Part shown: piece after piece, positions 11,963-21,201 of the stretch
Layout: the number at the start of each line of letters is the position of its first letter
How positions within the stretch are numbered: position 1 is the first letter of the stretch
DNA from: Naematelia aurantialba
Taxonomy: Eukaryota > Basidiomycota > Tremellomycetes > Tremellales > Naemateliaceae
Direction: 5' to 3'
DNA: 64,000 bases
Assembly: GCA_021527695.1 (NCBI GenBank)
Contig: JAKFAO010000008.1
Coordinates: 1,364,001 to 1,428,000 of the forward strand
Notes under the pieces: generated by a model
Databases searched by the model: none
Told to the model about the DNA's origin: nothing
What the model saw: the letters and a program-made list of their open reading frames with translations, nothing else
Made by a program: the position numbers and the translations under genes

Positions 11963-13636
11963 ATGTCTTCCGACCCGCTTATTGTATCTTCGTCCAATGG
12001 ACTGCCTGTAACCGCCAATGGTACATCGACTCCGACCGTTATCCAGCGTGGCGTGAGTCTCGGCCAAGGTGGATCGGGCGGCGCTGGCGGCACTTTTGGA
12101 GTGAAGACTGGTCTTGCTCAAATGCTGAAAGGCGGGTGAGTGAGATCGCTCGATGTACCATATCCACAGGCTCAATGGCGGGGAGGGTAGCTGATGTATT
12201 GCGCTTGTGTAGTGTTATCATGGATGTCATGAACGTTGAGCAGGCCAAGATTGCCGAGGAAGCCGGTGCAAGCGCTGTGATGGCGCTAGGTACGTCGACA
12301 CCGCATTCATCATAGAGTACGTCTGATTGGCTGCTCAAAAGAGCGCATCCCCGCGAACATCCGACGCGATGGCGGCGTTGCACGCATGGTACGTCTTAGC
12401 GTCACACTCTGCAGGCCTTCAAGGGCGTACACGTCTCATTTGAGCAGTCGGACCCAGGCATGATCAAGAAGATCATGGAGGCTGTCTCGATCCCGGTAAT
12501 GGCCAAGGTCCGAATCGGCCACACTGTCGAGGCTCAGATCCTCCAATCGATCGGTGTCGACTACATCGATGTACGTACCGGCATTGGCTTTCCAGGTTAC
12601 TCTGAAGTGATACTGACTGGAGGTCATTGTAGGAGTCCGAGGTGTTGACAATGGCCGATGACCAGCATCACATTGGAAAGCACGCTTACAAGGTGCCTTT
12701 CGTTTGTGGTTGCAAGAATCTCGGTGAGGCGCTGCGAAGAATCTCGGAGGGCGCCGCGTGAGTGTTCGTACTCACGATCGCGTGGCATCACTGATGAGAT
12801 GTTGTCTTTTCCTATCTCTGCTCAACCCATCGCTACTACGCCATCGACTTGATTTCTCGCAAAAATATCTCGTCAACCTCATTGACCCACCGCCGATCGC
12901 TCCCTCATCCAGCATGATTCGCACCAAGGGCGAAGCAGGCACCGGTGATGTCGTCGAGGCAGTCCGCCATCAGCGTGCCGTCATGTCCGATATCCGTCGA
13001 GCAGCTGCTATGTCAGATGATGAGCTGTACGCGTTTGCAAAGGAAATCGCCGCGCCATATCACCTCCTCAAGGAGACTGCAAGACTCAAGCGGCTCCCCG
13101 TTGTTTCGTAAGCTCAACTTCAGAACCCCACCTCGAGATCCGAGGGGGACGTCTTGGAAGTTGTTAACTAGAGAATAGGTTCGCTGCCGGTGGTGTCGCT
13201 ACCCCAGCAGATGCCGCACTTATGATGCAACTAGGCTGCGATGGAGGTACGTCGTCTACTACGAGCTTGTGTGCCAGCATGCTGACATGGTTCTCAGTCT
13301 TTGTCGGTTCCGGTATCTGTGAGCCCCTGCTTTCGTTCTCTGTCTTGCAGTTCTCGCTTCAACGCTATGTCATCTGCTCATGAATCGGACTAACTGGATG
13401 TTTAGTCCTGTCTGGCGACCCCGCCAAACGTGCTCGTGCCATCGTCCAAGCTGTCACCCACTACAACAATCCTGCGGTCCTTGCGGAGGTATCTACAGAC
13501 TTGGGAGAGGCCATGGTTGGAATTAGCGTGTAAGTCGCGGATAGTTGTTAGCCGCACCTTTGCTGTACTGATCGCTCGTAGTGCGAGTGAAGGAGAGAAG
13601 ATCCAAGGTGGTCGGCTCGCTGGCAGAGGCAACTAG
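11963..13636 (+). CDS. SNZ1: Pyridoxal 5'-phosphate synthase subunit PDX1/SNZ
   Basis: Ten exons (11963-12135, 12213-12289, 12342-12388, 12448-12570, 12633-12757, 12913-13107, 13179-13246, 13298-13318, 13406-13529, 13582-13636) join in frame to 335 residues. The lyase subunit makes PLP from ribose 5-phosphate, glyceraldehyde 3-phosphate and ammonia supplied by the PDX2/SNO glutaminase, which is not in this window. Conserved blocks are [34 protein letters not shown] with a catalytic Lys, [29 protein letters not shown] and the phosphate-binding GVFVGSGIF. Exon 8 is only 21 bases. Length and motifs are those of the family; identity is very secure. Confidence 0.97.
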
Positions 13637-14192
13637 TCGCGATCTTTCCGACATGATCGCCTGTATGCATCTTGTCCCGCTTGTTTGTCCTCACTCGCCC
13701 TACACTGCTGCATCGACCTTCTTTGCGTCGCAAGTCATGGGGAGCGATTTGTATGCGGAATGAAAGGATGTAACGATTCACGGCGTCGACCACATGCCTT
13801 CTGGTTGGTCTGGGATGAGAAGGCGGGGGCACCAAGTCGACATCTCGTTGTTGGTGGTGACTATGCTTAGTTTACCAATGACGTGACATGCGGGCGGGAT
13901 TTCGAGGTGACTTTCTGCGCTACCCTTTGATCTCGGACGAAAGGAGGAGCTTTGGGCCACCCCTTCTCTCTGCGGCGCCCGTGCGCGCGCAGAGCTGAGT
14001 TGTCAAGGAGCTTCGCCTTTTGGATGCCGAACAAGTGTGTCACAGTATGCGTCGCTGGAAGGCTCTTCTGATCCTACTAGAGTGTTTTTTTACTCTTGCA
14101 GCAGTCACCAGTGCGCTTTGAGCTTTCGTCGCCACCACCGTTTTTCTCCGGTTCTGCGTCTCATTTTACCCTGTCTTTCTTGGCTGCCCACG
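13637..14192. other. Spacer between PDX1 and the small-gene array
   Basis: The 556 bases contain no gene I can support. A GCGCCCGTGCGCGCGC run lies near 13975. The open frame continues upstream of 14193 only through non-ATG codons. Confidence 0.35.
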
Positions 14193-14912
14193 ATGTCAGA
14201 AGGTTCTTCCGGGGGATCAACGATTGTGCCTCTACATAGGCGCTCACTTACGCCGGATGATGTGACTGACTTGACTGATCCCGGCCAGCCGATGGTGGTT
14301 GAGCTTGTTGATATGAGCGCCGAGAGCCGTGCCACCGAAGACACCACAATTCGCGCAGCGACAGCGACGTTGGCTTCCGAGTACGACGATGCCGGTGACG
14401 AAACTGTGCACAGCTATCCGCCAGCACCGATGACAAATGTGGCGGTTGAGAGTGCACCGACGACCACTTCCGCAGAGGCGACGCACAGCGAGTCTGGAAG
14501 ACGCCTTCAAGCGCCGAGTCTTTCGAGCAGAAGTTCAAGCTACGAGGATCCGGAGGTATACCGCACCCGCGGTCTTGATGTGGTTTGGGTGCCGAGCGAG
14601 CCGCCAGCCTCGTGGACCGTTTCTGGCACACTCTCGCATTTATGTCTCGAGACGTTGAGATCATGGTGCGGTGGCCCCCGAGTGGACAGTGCCCAGATGT
14701 GCATGCTAGCTGGCGGGATGGTGGTCGGGGGATCAGTGGGTCTCCTGGCGGCCGCTGCAGCAGGGGCTAACACTCTTGGAAAGGCGGCAGGGATGGGGAT
14801 TGGCGCGGCAGTTCCCGTGGTGCTCTTGGAAATCCACTCTAGCAGGAGGCGGTCCAGCCGCCCAACGACGGAGATCCCAATGTGGGACAGGCAATTTTAT
14901 GGCCAGTTTTGA
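14193..14912 (+). CDS. Array gene 1: Ser/Thr-rich protein with C-terminal hydrophobic hairpin
   Basis: Intronless 239-residue ORF and first member of the tandem array. It starts at the first ATG in frame (MSEGSSGGSTIVPLHRRS). The N-terminal 160 residues are acidic and Ser/Thr/Ala-rich and probably disordered. Around residue 120 is LSSRSSSYEDPE, nearly repeated in array gene 7 as ISSRSSSYDSAG. Residues ~169-214 form two hydrophobic stretches rich in Gly and Ala separated by a short loop (MCMLAGGMVVGGSVGLLAAA then MGIGAAVPVVLLEI), followed by a basic SSRRRSSR tail. Two membrane helices with both ends on one side is the simplest topology (inference). No known domain recognised. It is longer than its neighbours because of the extended N-terminus. 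Confidence 0.65.
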   Translation: MSEGSSGGSTIVPLHRRSLTPDDVTDLTDPGQPMVVELVDMSAESRATEDTTIRAATATLASEYDDAGDETVHSYPPAPMTNVAVESAPTTTSAEATHSESGRRLQAPSLSSRSSSYEDPEVYRTRGLDVVWVPSEPPASWTVSGTLSHLCLETLRSWCGGPRVDSAQMCMLAGGMVVGGSVGLLAAAAAGANTLGKAAGMGIGAAVPVVLLEIHSSRRRSSRPTTEIPMWDRQFYGQF

Positions 14913-15433
14913 GCGGGCGCCTGTCTCGGTATAGACAACAGTTCTTCAGTCCTCTTCGTGGAGTGTTTGTGAAGTGAATCATGCAGAGTTCGCGCTATAT
15001 CGCGAGTTTCAGGAAGAGGAAAACTAGGGGACATACTCGGACATATGTACGCTAGGCACCCGGTCGAGATGACGGTGATTGATCGTCGTAGTGCATCATA
15101 GTCAACCAGTACATGCGGGAGAAGCATAACATCTCTTTCGGTCCGCGCGCTGATGCAGTGGATTGAGACGGCCATGCGGGCTTTGCTACAGTGTATGTGG
15201 AGGTCACAAGGGATTATCGCCGAACAGTACTTCGACCCGGAGGATGGTTCCCCGGGTACTGATTGCTAGCGTTTCGGGACATGGCTCTTCGCGCTAGATT
15301 GGAAGCCGAGAGGGGGCTTCCAAACGAAGTCTACAGTAGATTTGGGGCCGTTGCTAGGAGCAAGACTATATACATAGTCTTGTGGGTAGATCTCCCAGAC
15401 TCTCATTCGATATTTCGCCACCAACTCACACTC

Positions 15434-16009
15434 ATGCCAAAACATCGTGGGGATACCAGTACTACCAGACCTTCCAACTCCCAGCTGACCTCCAGCCGGA
15501 CGGACAGTCGTCTTTCCCGAGATGGACTAACCACTCGCCGTAAAAATTGGGATGAAGATGTTACAAATCGCCAAGCACGACGTGCGCTCTTCGCTCATTG
15601 TACAAGCGCCATGATGACAGTCGCGCTAATCTCCCCGATTTCCACCTCCCCGACCCCAGCCTTGGTCGGTCTTGTGCAATCTCTCTTTTGGGCGGCCAGC
15701 CACCTCGGTATTCAGACCTGCGATTGGACGCAAGGGCGTGGAGCCTTCAAGCCAACGAAGGGATCGCATATAGCCTGGGCTGCAGCCGTCGGGCTCACCG
15801 CAGCGCAGACAATGAGGGCCTACAATCCGCACCTGGTGATGACGACAGTGCTCGTCATGTACGATTTCACCAGGCTCAGCCTACTCCAATACCAGAAGAC
15901 GCGAGAGGCGGAGACCACCACCTTGAGGACGATAACCCAGCCAGAAAGCCAAAGACAGACTACACGAGCCGGACGACGATCGCGAAAGGCTAGAACGTCT
16001 CGAAGCTAG
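15434..16009 (+). CDS. Array gene 2: basic protein with two hydrophobic hairpins
   Basis: Intronless 191-residue ORF. I choose the ATG at 15434 (MPKHRGDTSTTRPSNSQ) because its start resembles those of array genes 4 and 7 (MPSRRSHNRD, MPTKLNRASR); an open frame extends to 15263 only through a non-ATG codon. The first 50 residues are polar and basic. Residues ~51-95 (HCTSAMMTVALISPIST then ALVGLVQSLFWAASHLG) make the first hairpin at the same position as in other members. Unlike them, there is a second hairpin at ~112-152 (AWAAAVGLTAAQTMRAYNP then LVMTTVLVMYDFTRLSLL), so this member may be an internal duplication. The tail is Arg/Thr-rich. Function unknown. Confidence 0.6.
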   Translation: MPKHRGDTSTTRPSNSQLTSSRTDSRLSRDGLTTRRKNWDEDVTNRQARRALFAHCTSAMMTVALISPISTSPTPALVGLVQSLFWAASHLGIQTCDWTQGRGAFKPTKGSHIAWAAAVGLTAAQTMRAYNPHLVMTTVLVMYDFTRLSLLQYQKTREAETTTLRTITQPESQRQTTRAGRRSRKARTSRS

Positions 16010-16558
16010 TTAACAGACTACTTTTATTGTTTGTAGTGTCCAGGAATAGGTGGTGTGCTGAAAATAGTGTGAATTCTGTTACGAATACATATGTCAATCA
16101 CGTAGTCGGTGTAATCCTTGCTGTGACGAAGTGTCGCCACCAAGTAGCAAATGGGGAGTCTGCATGCGAGTCTGTAGACGTAACGGCCGTGCGGCCTTCC
16201 ACCTCCAAGTCTCTACCTTCACTCCCTGTTTCGCTGTGGTTCTCTCACAGAACTGGCATAGAGAACTAGGGGTTTTGCCCGACCGTTTCAGCAAAGGAGC
16301 AGCGTAGACGAGCAACCTCACAGCCACCTCCATAGATATGTATACAGTACTGTATGTCTTGGACTCATGAATCCGACATCCTCGGCGACCGGCAGTTGGA
16401 TAAGAAGCTTTTGTACGCTCACAGTTATGTCGGTCATGCACTGTCTCATGGAAGTCAATATGCCTTCTCGAGTTTTTTCCCCTAACTGTGCTGGTGCATG
16501 AGTGGCGAACGATGCTCTTCCATCCCCTCTTGCACCACTACCCCGCATTGACGTTATT

Positions 16559-16930
16559 ATGGATAGCAGGCAAATCTCTCCTGGTGGTGGATCGGATGGA
16601 ACTTCTTCAAGTGAACCTCCAGGACAAAGTATCGGCACCACGCTTACTGTGACGGGAGATACCGGCTCATCGCCTCATCCAGAGGACCTGGCCGACAAGC
16701 AGCGCCGTGTCTGGATAATTACGTGGCTTGCAACCGTCTTGCTCTCTCAACAGCTGGGGTATAGCTCCTACCAGGCGGGGCTGCTGGCTGTAAGCACTGC
16801 AGTGGTGGCCAGTGAAATGACTGGTCTCGTCCATAAATACACCGTTGGCTCTCAAGCGTCTCAGAATGGTCAAACGATACAAAGAGCCTCAACAAGCGAC
16901 TCTGAAGAAGTCGATGGGGAAAGGGAATGA
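16559..16930 (+). CDS. Array gene 3: small two-helix membrane protein
   Basis: Intronless 123-residue ORF starting at ATG 16559 (MDSRQISPGGGSDGTSS); the open frame continues upstream only through a GTG at 16502. The polar Gly/Ser/Thr N-terminus is ~50 residues. The hairpin at 51-95 reads VWIITWLATVLLSQQLGYSS then QAGLLAVSTAVVASEMTGLV. The GYS loop is shared with array genes 4 and 5. The acidic Ser-rich tail ends SDSEEVDGERE. No homologue recognised. Confidence 0.62.
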   Translation: MDSRQISPGGGSDGTSSSEPPGQSIGTTLTVTGDTGSSPHPEDLADKQRRVWIITWLATVLLSQQLGYSSYQAGLLAVSTAVVASEMTGLVHKYTVGSQASQNGQTIQRASTSDSEEVDGERE

Positions 16931-16987
16931 AAGGACAAGAGGCGAATTTTACATCGTTGTCAATTGAACTGTTGCAGCTCAGTCTGT

Positions 16988-17065
16988 ATGCCGAAACACC
17001 GTGATGCGACCCTTCCGCTGTGGGACTCTGCCGACCACCCCCAATTACTCTCCATGGTCGAGTAA
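16988..17065 (+). pseudogene. Possible relict of an array-gene 5' end
   Basis: A 25-codon frame begins MPKHRDATLPLWDSAD and ends at a TAA near 17063. Its first five codons match those of array gene 2 (MPKHRGDTST) at protein level and nearly at DNA level (ATGCCGAAACACCGTGATG against ATGCCAAAACATCGTGGGG). It lies in the spacer between array genes 3 and 4, where a lost copy might be expected. The match is short and could be chance. Confidence 0.25.
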
Positions 17066-17425
17066 CAGCGTCATGCTGTGTAGTGTCCCCGATGGCTTCC
17101 CAAGCTGTGAAAACACGAGTAATAGACCGACGCACCCCCACTGAACGCGTCCCTGCTTGGGCCGCGACTCCCAGGATGCCTTCCTGCTACACGAAATGGC
17201 AAAGTCATTGTAATTCATTCTAACATCCTTTGATGATGAGGCGCTGTAAAAAGTTACGTTGTTGGGAAGTTTTAGAAATAAGTCGCAGGATCGTGTAGGC
17301 GTCCGTAGCCTTCAATCGCGTTGTATTGTATATGACCGATCTCTCTCAGAAGTTTTGCCACTTTCTCCTCGCAGCCACTCCGTTGCAATCACTTAGAATC
17401 TCTTACTTTAGTCAATATCAACAGC

Positions 17426-17890
17426 ATGCCCAGCCGCAGAAGTCACAATCGAGACTCACAGGAGGACTCAGCCCTTGCGCCTTCATTGGAGACTGCCTCC
17501 CAAAGCACGGTTGCTCCTCCTCTCCCGACAGACTACGCGACTGAACAGAACAATGTTCGCAAGCAAAACAGCAGATTGGCGACGGCTCTCTGTGTGTCTG
17601 CATGGGTCTTCGGTTTTGTTTATGCTAGGAGCAGCGGGTACAGCCGCAGTGATGTAGAGACGGCATCTATCAACTATTTTGCGACCAAGTTCATCTTGAC
17701 CCAGATTGACAAGTGCACAGCCAGGCGTCGTCTCGCTCAGCGGATCTTACCCAGCCATATACAGGACACTGGGAAGGAGGTGCAACAGAGTGGCACCCAC
17801 ATCAGTTCGGATGGCAGTTCCACGAGATTGGTGCGACACATGGACGCCAAGACAGAATCTGGGCTGAACAATTGTGGAGATACTGTGTAG
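17426..17890 (+). CDS. Array gene 4: small two-helix membrane protein
   Basis: Intronless 154-residue ORF from ATG 17426 (MPSRRSHNRDSQEDSAL). The polar N-terminus is ~50 residues. The hairpin at ~51-95 reads ATALCVSAWVFGFVYARSSG then DVETASINYFATKFILTQID, with the GYS loop in the middle. A basic stretch (CTARRRLAQRILPSH) follows, then a polar tail rich in Ser, Gly and Asn. Position and length of the hairpin match array genes 3, 5 and 6 although residue identity is low. Function unknown; a fast-evolving family is the best reading (inference). Confidence 0.62.
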   Translation: MPSRRSHNRDSQEDSALAPSLETASQSTVAPPLPTDYATEQNNVRKQNSRLATALCVSAWVFGFVYARSSGYSRSDVETASINYFATKFILTQIDKCTARRRLAQRILPSHIQDTGKEVQQSGTHISSDGSSTRLVRHMDAKTESGLNNCGDTV

Positions 17891-18336
17891 AGTTGATGCA
17901 GCCATGGTCAGCTCCGCTTTGGTGTGAATGAGCCAACATATTAGTGTCCTTCGCACCAGTCACAGCTCAATTGATAACACAGTGCGTTAGTGCACGACAA
18001 TACGGTACTATACGACTTTGTTTTACATAGCCCGTGCATATTCACACCTCATGAGTTTGAAGGGTGTTTGAGGCTGTCGCTAATGATGCTGTGATCTCGC
18101 TCTCCCCGGGGAATAATGCCACATTCAGACATGGACGTTCACCCGTCCTTTATGAGGGCCTCTCGGGTTTACAACAGGTATCTTGAACAGAAGGACATGG
18201 AAGTTTTGTAATAGTGTCGCGGGTTCCTCTACCTCTGCTTACTTCAACCGTCCGCTCCCTATCGTTTGCCACCGCTCGCCGCCCTTCGTCACCACGCGCA
18301 ACCGCCGCCGGCCACAGCGCCACGGAGTACGCCGCC

Positions 18337-18729
18337 ATGAATCGTCCACAAACGCCTAGGAGCAATATGAGGGGCTCCCTGTTCGATCCATTCCAGACAG
18401 ACAGCGAATTCTCTGTGCGTCTGGAAACAGAGCTGAGACGGCACCGCGCACGGATCTTCTTGAAGTCACTGGACATCATCCGGACGGAAGGATCCGCGTT
18501 GCGACATACTCTGAGACACCTAGCATCCCTGGTCTGCTTCAGCACAGCTTTCATGAGAGGCTACAGCCGGGAGGAGGCATTGCATCTCGAATCGCTGACA
18601 ACCGCACTCATGACGGGCTTCAATCTAGTCACCGACCTGTATTTCACCCGCCGTTTAGCGGCAACCATGACTGAAAGCCTCCGAGCGGCCTATTGGGCAC
18701 AATTCAATGCTACCAGAAACTCTACGTGA
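18337..18729 (+). CDS. Array gene 5: small two-helix membrane protein
   Basis: Intronless 130-residue ORF starting at ATG 18337 (MNRPQTPRSNMRGSLFD), preceded by GCCGCC, a favourable start context. Upstream open frame uses only GTG. The N-terminus is shorter and more charged than in other members, with an Arg-rich helix (LETELRRHRARIFLKSLD). The hairpin at ~58-102 reads LRHLASLVCFSTAFMRGYSR then LHLESLTTALMTGFNLVTDL, with a GYS turn. The protein ends about 28 residues later without the long Ser/Thr tail. No known domain. Confidence 0.62.
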   Translation: MNRPQTPRSNMRGSLFDPFQTDSEFSVRLETELRRHRARIFLKSLDIIRTEGSALRHTLRHLASLVCFSTAFMRGYSREEALHLESLTTALMTGFNLVTDLYFTRRLAATMTESLRAAYWAQFNATRNST

Positions 18730-19208
18730 TCTGGCACAATGGTATTATCTGATGGCAGGAGGTGGAGTGAGCTTGGGGGAACGTATACCAAACATAGATG
18801 TATCCTGTGAGCACAAGTGGTGACGGTTCAGAACAGAGGCAGATATGGACTGGCATACTGTGCAATACTTATTCTACTAGCCCCCACCTTTCTGTCTTTC
18901 CTGGCTTGGAGATAGCGGGTCCGTAGCATTCAGAAAGCTAACAGTTGCTTCCCTGGCTGCCTTCTTGCTGCTGGCAAGCCCGTGGGATGGCGACGGCGTC
19001 GGTCTGTGGAGGTTGGCAACTGATCCCGCCGATTCATGTCCTGTCTTCCAATCCAGGCTCTTGTTGCTTGGTCGTTGTCCTTTCTATCTCGACTTCGAAT
19101 GATTTGGCAGACAATCTTCAGGCCTTCTTACACCCCATAGGAAGCTATTTGAAGAGACTCGAGACTGGCTGATGGAGCGCCCCCAACAGCTGTCTAAACT
19201 TTGCCACA

Positions 19209-19667
19209 ATGGCTCACAGTCAGATACCCACCGGCGACTGGTCTGAACTTTGGAGGTCGTCCTCGTCGACTCGACCAAGCCCGCCCACCGACGTTTCTGC
19301 AAGTGAGCGCACTGCCCCACCGACCGCTTCCTCAGAGGCTGTGCAAGATGAGGATGCCGCCATTAGAAGTCAGATCACGTTCGCCGGCGTCATCTCTCTC
19401 GTCGGTGGGACATACGCTGCCTACACTGGGAAAGTCACCCCCATGTTAACTTTGTGTTTTGCGATCAGCTTGACAACACTCGTGTCGAAGTGCATGCGAC
19501 TTGCCACTCTACGCAACGAGGGCTCGAGGACGACAAGCACTCAGAGGACGACAAGCACAGAGAGAACGGCAAGCACAGAAAGGACGACAAGCGCAGGCAG
19601 GACGGCAAGCACAGAAAGGACGGAGAGGACCATAGGGATAGACCCACCGCAGGCTGTTGACAAATAG
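19209..19667 (+). CDS. Array gene 6: two-helix protein with RTTSTE repeats
   Basis: Intronless 152-residue ORF from ATG 19209 (MAHSQIPTGDWSELWRS). The first 50 residues are Ser/Thr/Pro-rich. The hairpin at ~55-97 reads ITFAGVISLVGGTYAAYTG then TPMLTLCFAISLTTLVSKCM. The C-terminal ~40 residues are repeats of a six-residue unit like R-T-T/A-S-T-E, encoded by 18-bp DNA repeats at about 19534-19635. The alternative frame of the same repeat would read KHRKDD-like, so reading frame was chosen by the intact ORF and the hairpin. The tail could be O-glycosylated or phosphorylated (inference). Function unknown. Confidence 0.62.
   Translation: MAHSQIPTGDWSELWRSSSSTRPSPPTDVSASERTAPPTASSEAVQDEDAAIRSQITFAGVISLVGGTYAAYTGKVTPMLTLCFAISLTTLVSKCMRLATLRNEGSRTTSTQRTTSTERTASTERTTSAGRTASTERTERTIGIDPPQAVDK
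19534..19635 (+). repeat. 18-bp coding repeat in array gene 6
   Basis: About six imperfect copies of a unit like ACGACAAGCACAGAGAGG encode the Thr/Ser/Arg/Glu tail of array gene 6. Copies differ mostly at third codon positions and at one or two residues. Confidence 0.75.
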
Positions 19668-19709
19668 AATAGTCGACTGCTTTTCACACTAGACAGGAGA
19701 AGGCAAGCG

Positions 19710-19910
19710 ATGGCGAGAGGGGAGAATGAGATTCAGTCGATCAGAGATGCCAACTATGCGCGGTTCAGATGGAGCTTGGTGACCGTTGCGTGCATCGTAC
19801 TAGCGCGGTCTGAGAACAGCTTCCAGCACCATCCTGTTGCATTGGCGCATGCAATCTCAACACAGTCTCGAAAGCAAAGGACCTGCGCCTTCCCAGAGAA
19901 AATAGGTTGA
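19710..19910 (+). CDS. Possible truncated array member (66 residues)
   Basis: A short ORF beginning ATG 19710 (MARGENEIQSIRDANYARF) only 42 bases after array gene 6. It has one clear hydrophobic stretch, RWSLVTVACIVLARSENSF, followed by a weaker one (VALAHAISTQS), giving the layout of the array hairpin but with only ~22 residues before it and no long tail. It could be a decayed or minimal family member, or a chance ORF. Nothing else recognisable fills the gap to array gene 7. Confidence 0.35.
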   Translation: MARGENEIQSIRDANYARFRWSLVTVACIVLARSENSFQHHPVALAHAISTQSRKQRTCAFPEKIG

Positions 19911-20376
19911 CTCTGTGGCGAAAACCTGCCTAGTCGCTTCGGACATCTTTCCTTCGATACCCGCTGTCTCATGCACATTTCGTCAGGAAGGCGGCTCCAG
20001 CTGCATGTCCCCGCCGCCGGTTCAGCGAAGCCAAGAAGAACGAAGATGCAAGTGCTCCCATCCGGCCAGAGAGGAAGACCGTATATTGTGTGGTGGAGTG
20101 CTAGCTCGTCGCAGAAGGAGAAATTTTCTGTCTCATCGGCGAAAATGGCGAGAGTCTCGGCTTTGTGAACGAACAAAGAGAACCATTGGTATATGCAATC
20201 AGCCTTCCTTACGTCCCAAGTCTAGACTTTAAACTCAAGTAACGAGAGGGACGACCCCACTCGCCTTCTCAACGTCCGTCCTGGTTAAAAAGCAACACCA
20301 GGTTTCGACCTGAGCCACCAGATTTGTCCGCAAATCGTTCATTCCACTCCAACCTGCTCTATCCTTCCCTACGAAC

Positions 20377-20796
20377 ATGCCTACCAAACTCAACAGAGCC
20401 TCTCGGGGAAGCACATCTGGTAGGCCCAGTAGAATCTTCAGGATCAGTAGTCGCAGCTCCTCGTACGACTCTGCGGGAGGGCAGTCCCGAGGTTCTACAG
20501 TCTCGCCTTACAGCAGCCGCAGTGTCAGCCAAGTCCGCAGGCCATCAAGCACTCTGCAGATTGCTTGGGGTGTTAGTCGTGCGCTTGTCACCTTCGTGGC
20601 ATTTGCAACAGCCACCGTGATGGCCTCTGCGGCTGGCCAGCCGCCTGCCGTGTGCCTGTGCTTTGGCGGAACAGCAGGAGCGCTTGCCGATCTAACGACG
20701 GGGACGTTTGAAGAGACGTCTGACTCCGAGGCTGACGAGCGCCCCGCGGACACAGAACAGGGATTACGTGGGAGACAGTCGAAGCGGACCACGTGA
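20377..20796 (+). CDS. Array gene 7: small two-helix membrane protein
   Basis: Intronless 139-residue ORF from ATG 20377 (MPTKLNRASRGSTSGRP), last member of the array. The N-terminus is basic and Ser-rich with ISSRSSSYDSAG, nearly the same as LSSRSSSYEDPE in array gene 1 at the other end of the array; this supports common descent of the flanking members. The hairpin at ~59-106 reads TLQIAWGVSRALVTFVAFAT and AVCLCFGGTAGALADLTTG around a Gly-Gln-Pro-Pro turn. The tail is acidic, then basic. Function unknown. Confidence 0.62.
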   Translation: MPTKLNRASRGSTSGRPSRIFRISSRSSSYDSAGGQSRGSTVSPYSSRSVSQVRRPSSTLQIAWGVSRALVTFVAFATATVMASAAGQPPAVCLCFGGTAGALADLTTGTFEETSDSEADERPADTEQGLRGRQSKRTT

Positions 20797-21201
20797 ATCA
20801 GGACGACTACAGCTGACAGTGAGGAGTTGATGATAGCTGTACTTGATATGCATATTTTCGAGGCAGCTTTATGGATTGCACAATGAAGAGTGAGACTGCC
20901 CGGCCGCTCGTTTCTTGCCAGGTTGCCCGACGCGTGACATACGCGTCGCGGACTTCTCTCGCTCTCCGTTGTCAACACTTCTTCGTATGGTCTTGATGAC
21001 CTGTGTTTGAAGTGTATCTTCAGTGATACCTAGCCGCTCAATCATAGCGACAGAAGGCCCAATCCCACTGTGCCGACATCGTCCGAGACTCCGTAGTGCG
21101 GGGCTATCTGCTTGACCCCGAGGATCAGTCATCGTCAACCAGTGTGGAGTCTATAGGGAAGAAGGAAGTGATTTCGCTCCCCGAGCTCGGATTGAGGAAG
21201 T
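20797..21201. other. Spacer between the array and gamma-tubulin
   Basis: The 405 bases contain no supported gene; they presumably carry the gamma-tubulin promoter. Confidence 0.35.

Larger units (their letters stand above)
14913..20376. other. Inter-gene spacers of the small-gene array
   Basis: The spacers between array genes (14913-15433, 16010-16558, 16931-17425, 17891-18336, 18730-19208, 19911-20376) are 446-549 bases long and similar in size. Apart from the 25-codon relict at 16988 and the ORF at 19710 I see no coding sequence. I see no obvious shared DNA motif by eye. Confidence 0.45.

Noticed and set aside
14037..14192. Upstream extension of array gene 1 (and similarly 15263, 16502, 18214 for others)
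   Set aside because: These extensions begin at non-ATG codons; the first ATG in frame was preferred in each case.
18870..19130. About 80 open codons with a hydrophobic stretch (KLTVASLAAFLLLAS) before array gene 6
   Set aside because: There is no ATG in frame and no polar N-terminal arm; it could be a relict of the array, but support is too thin.
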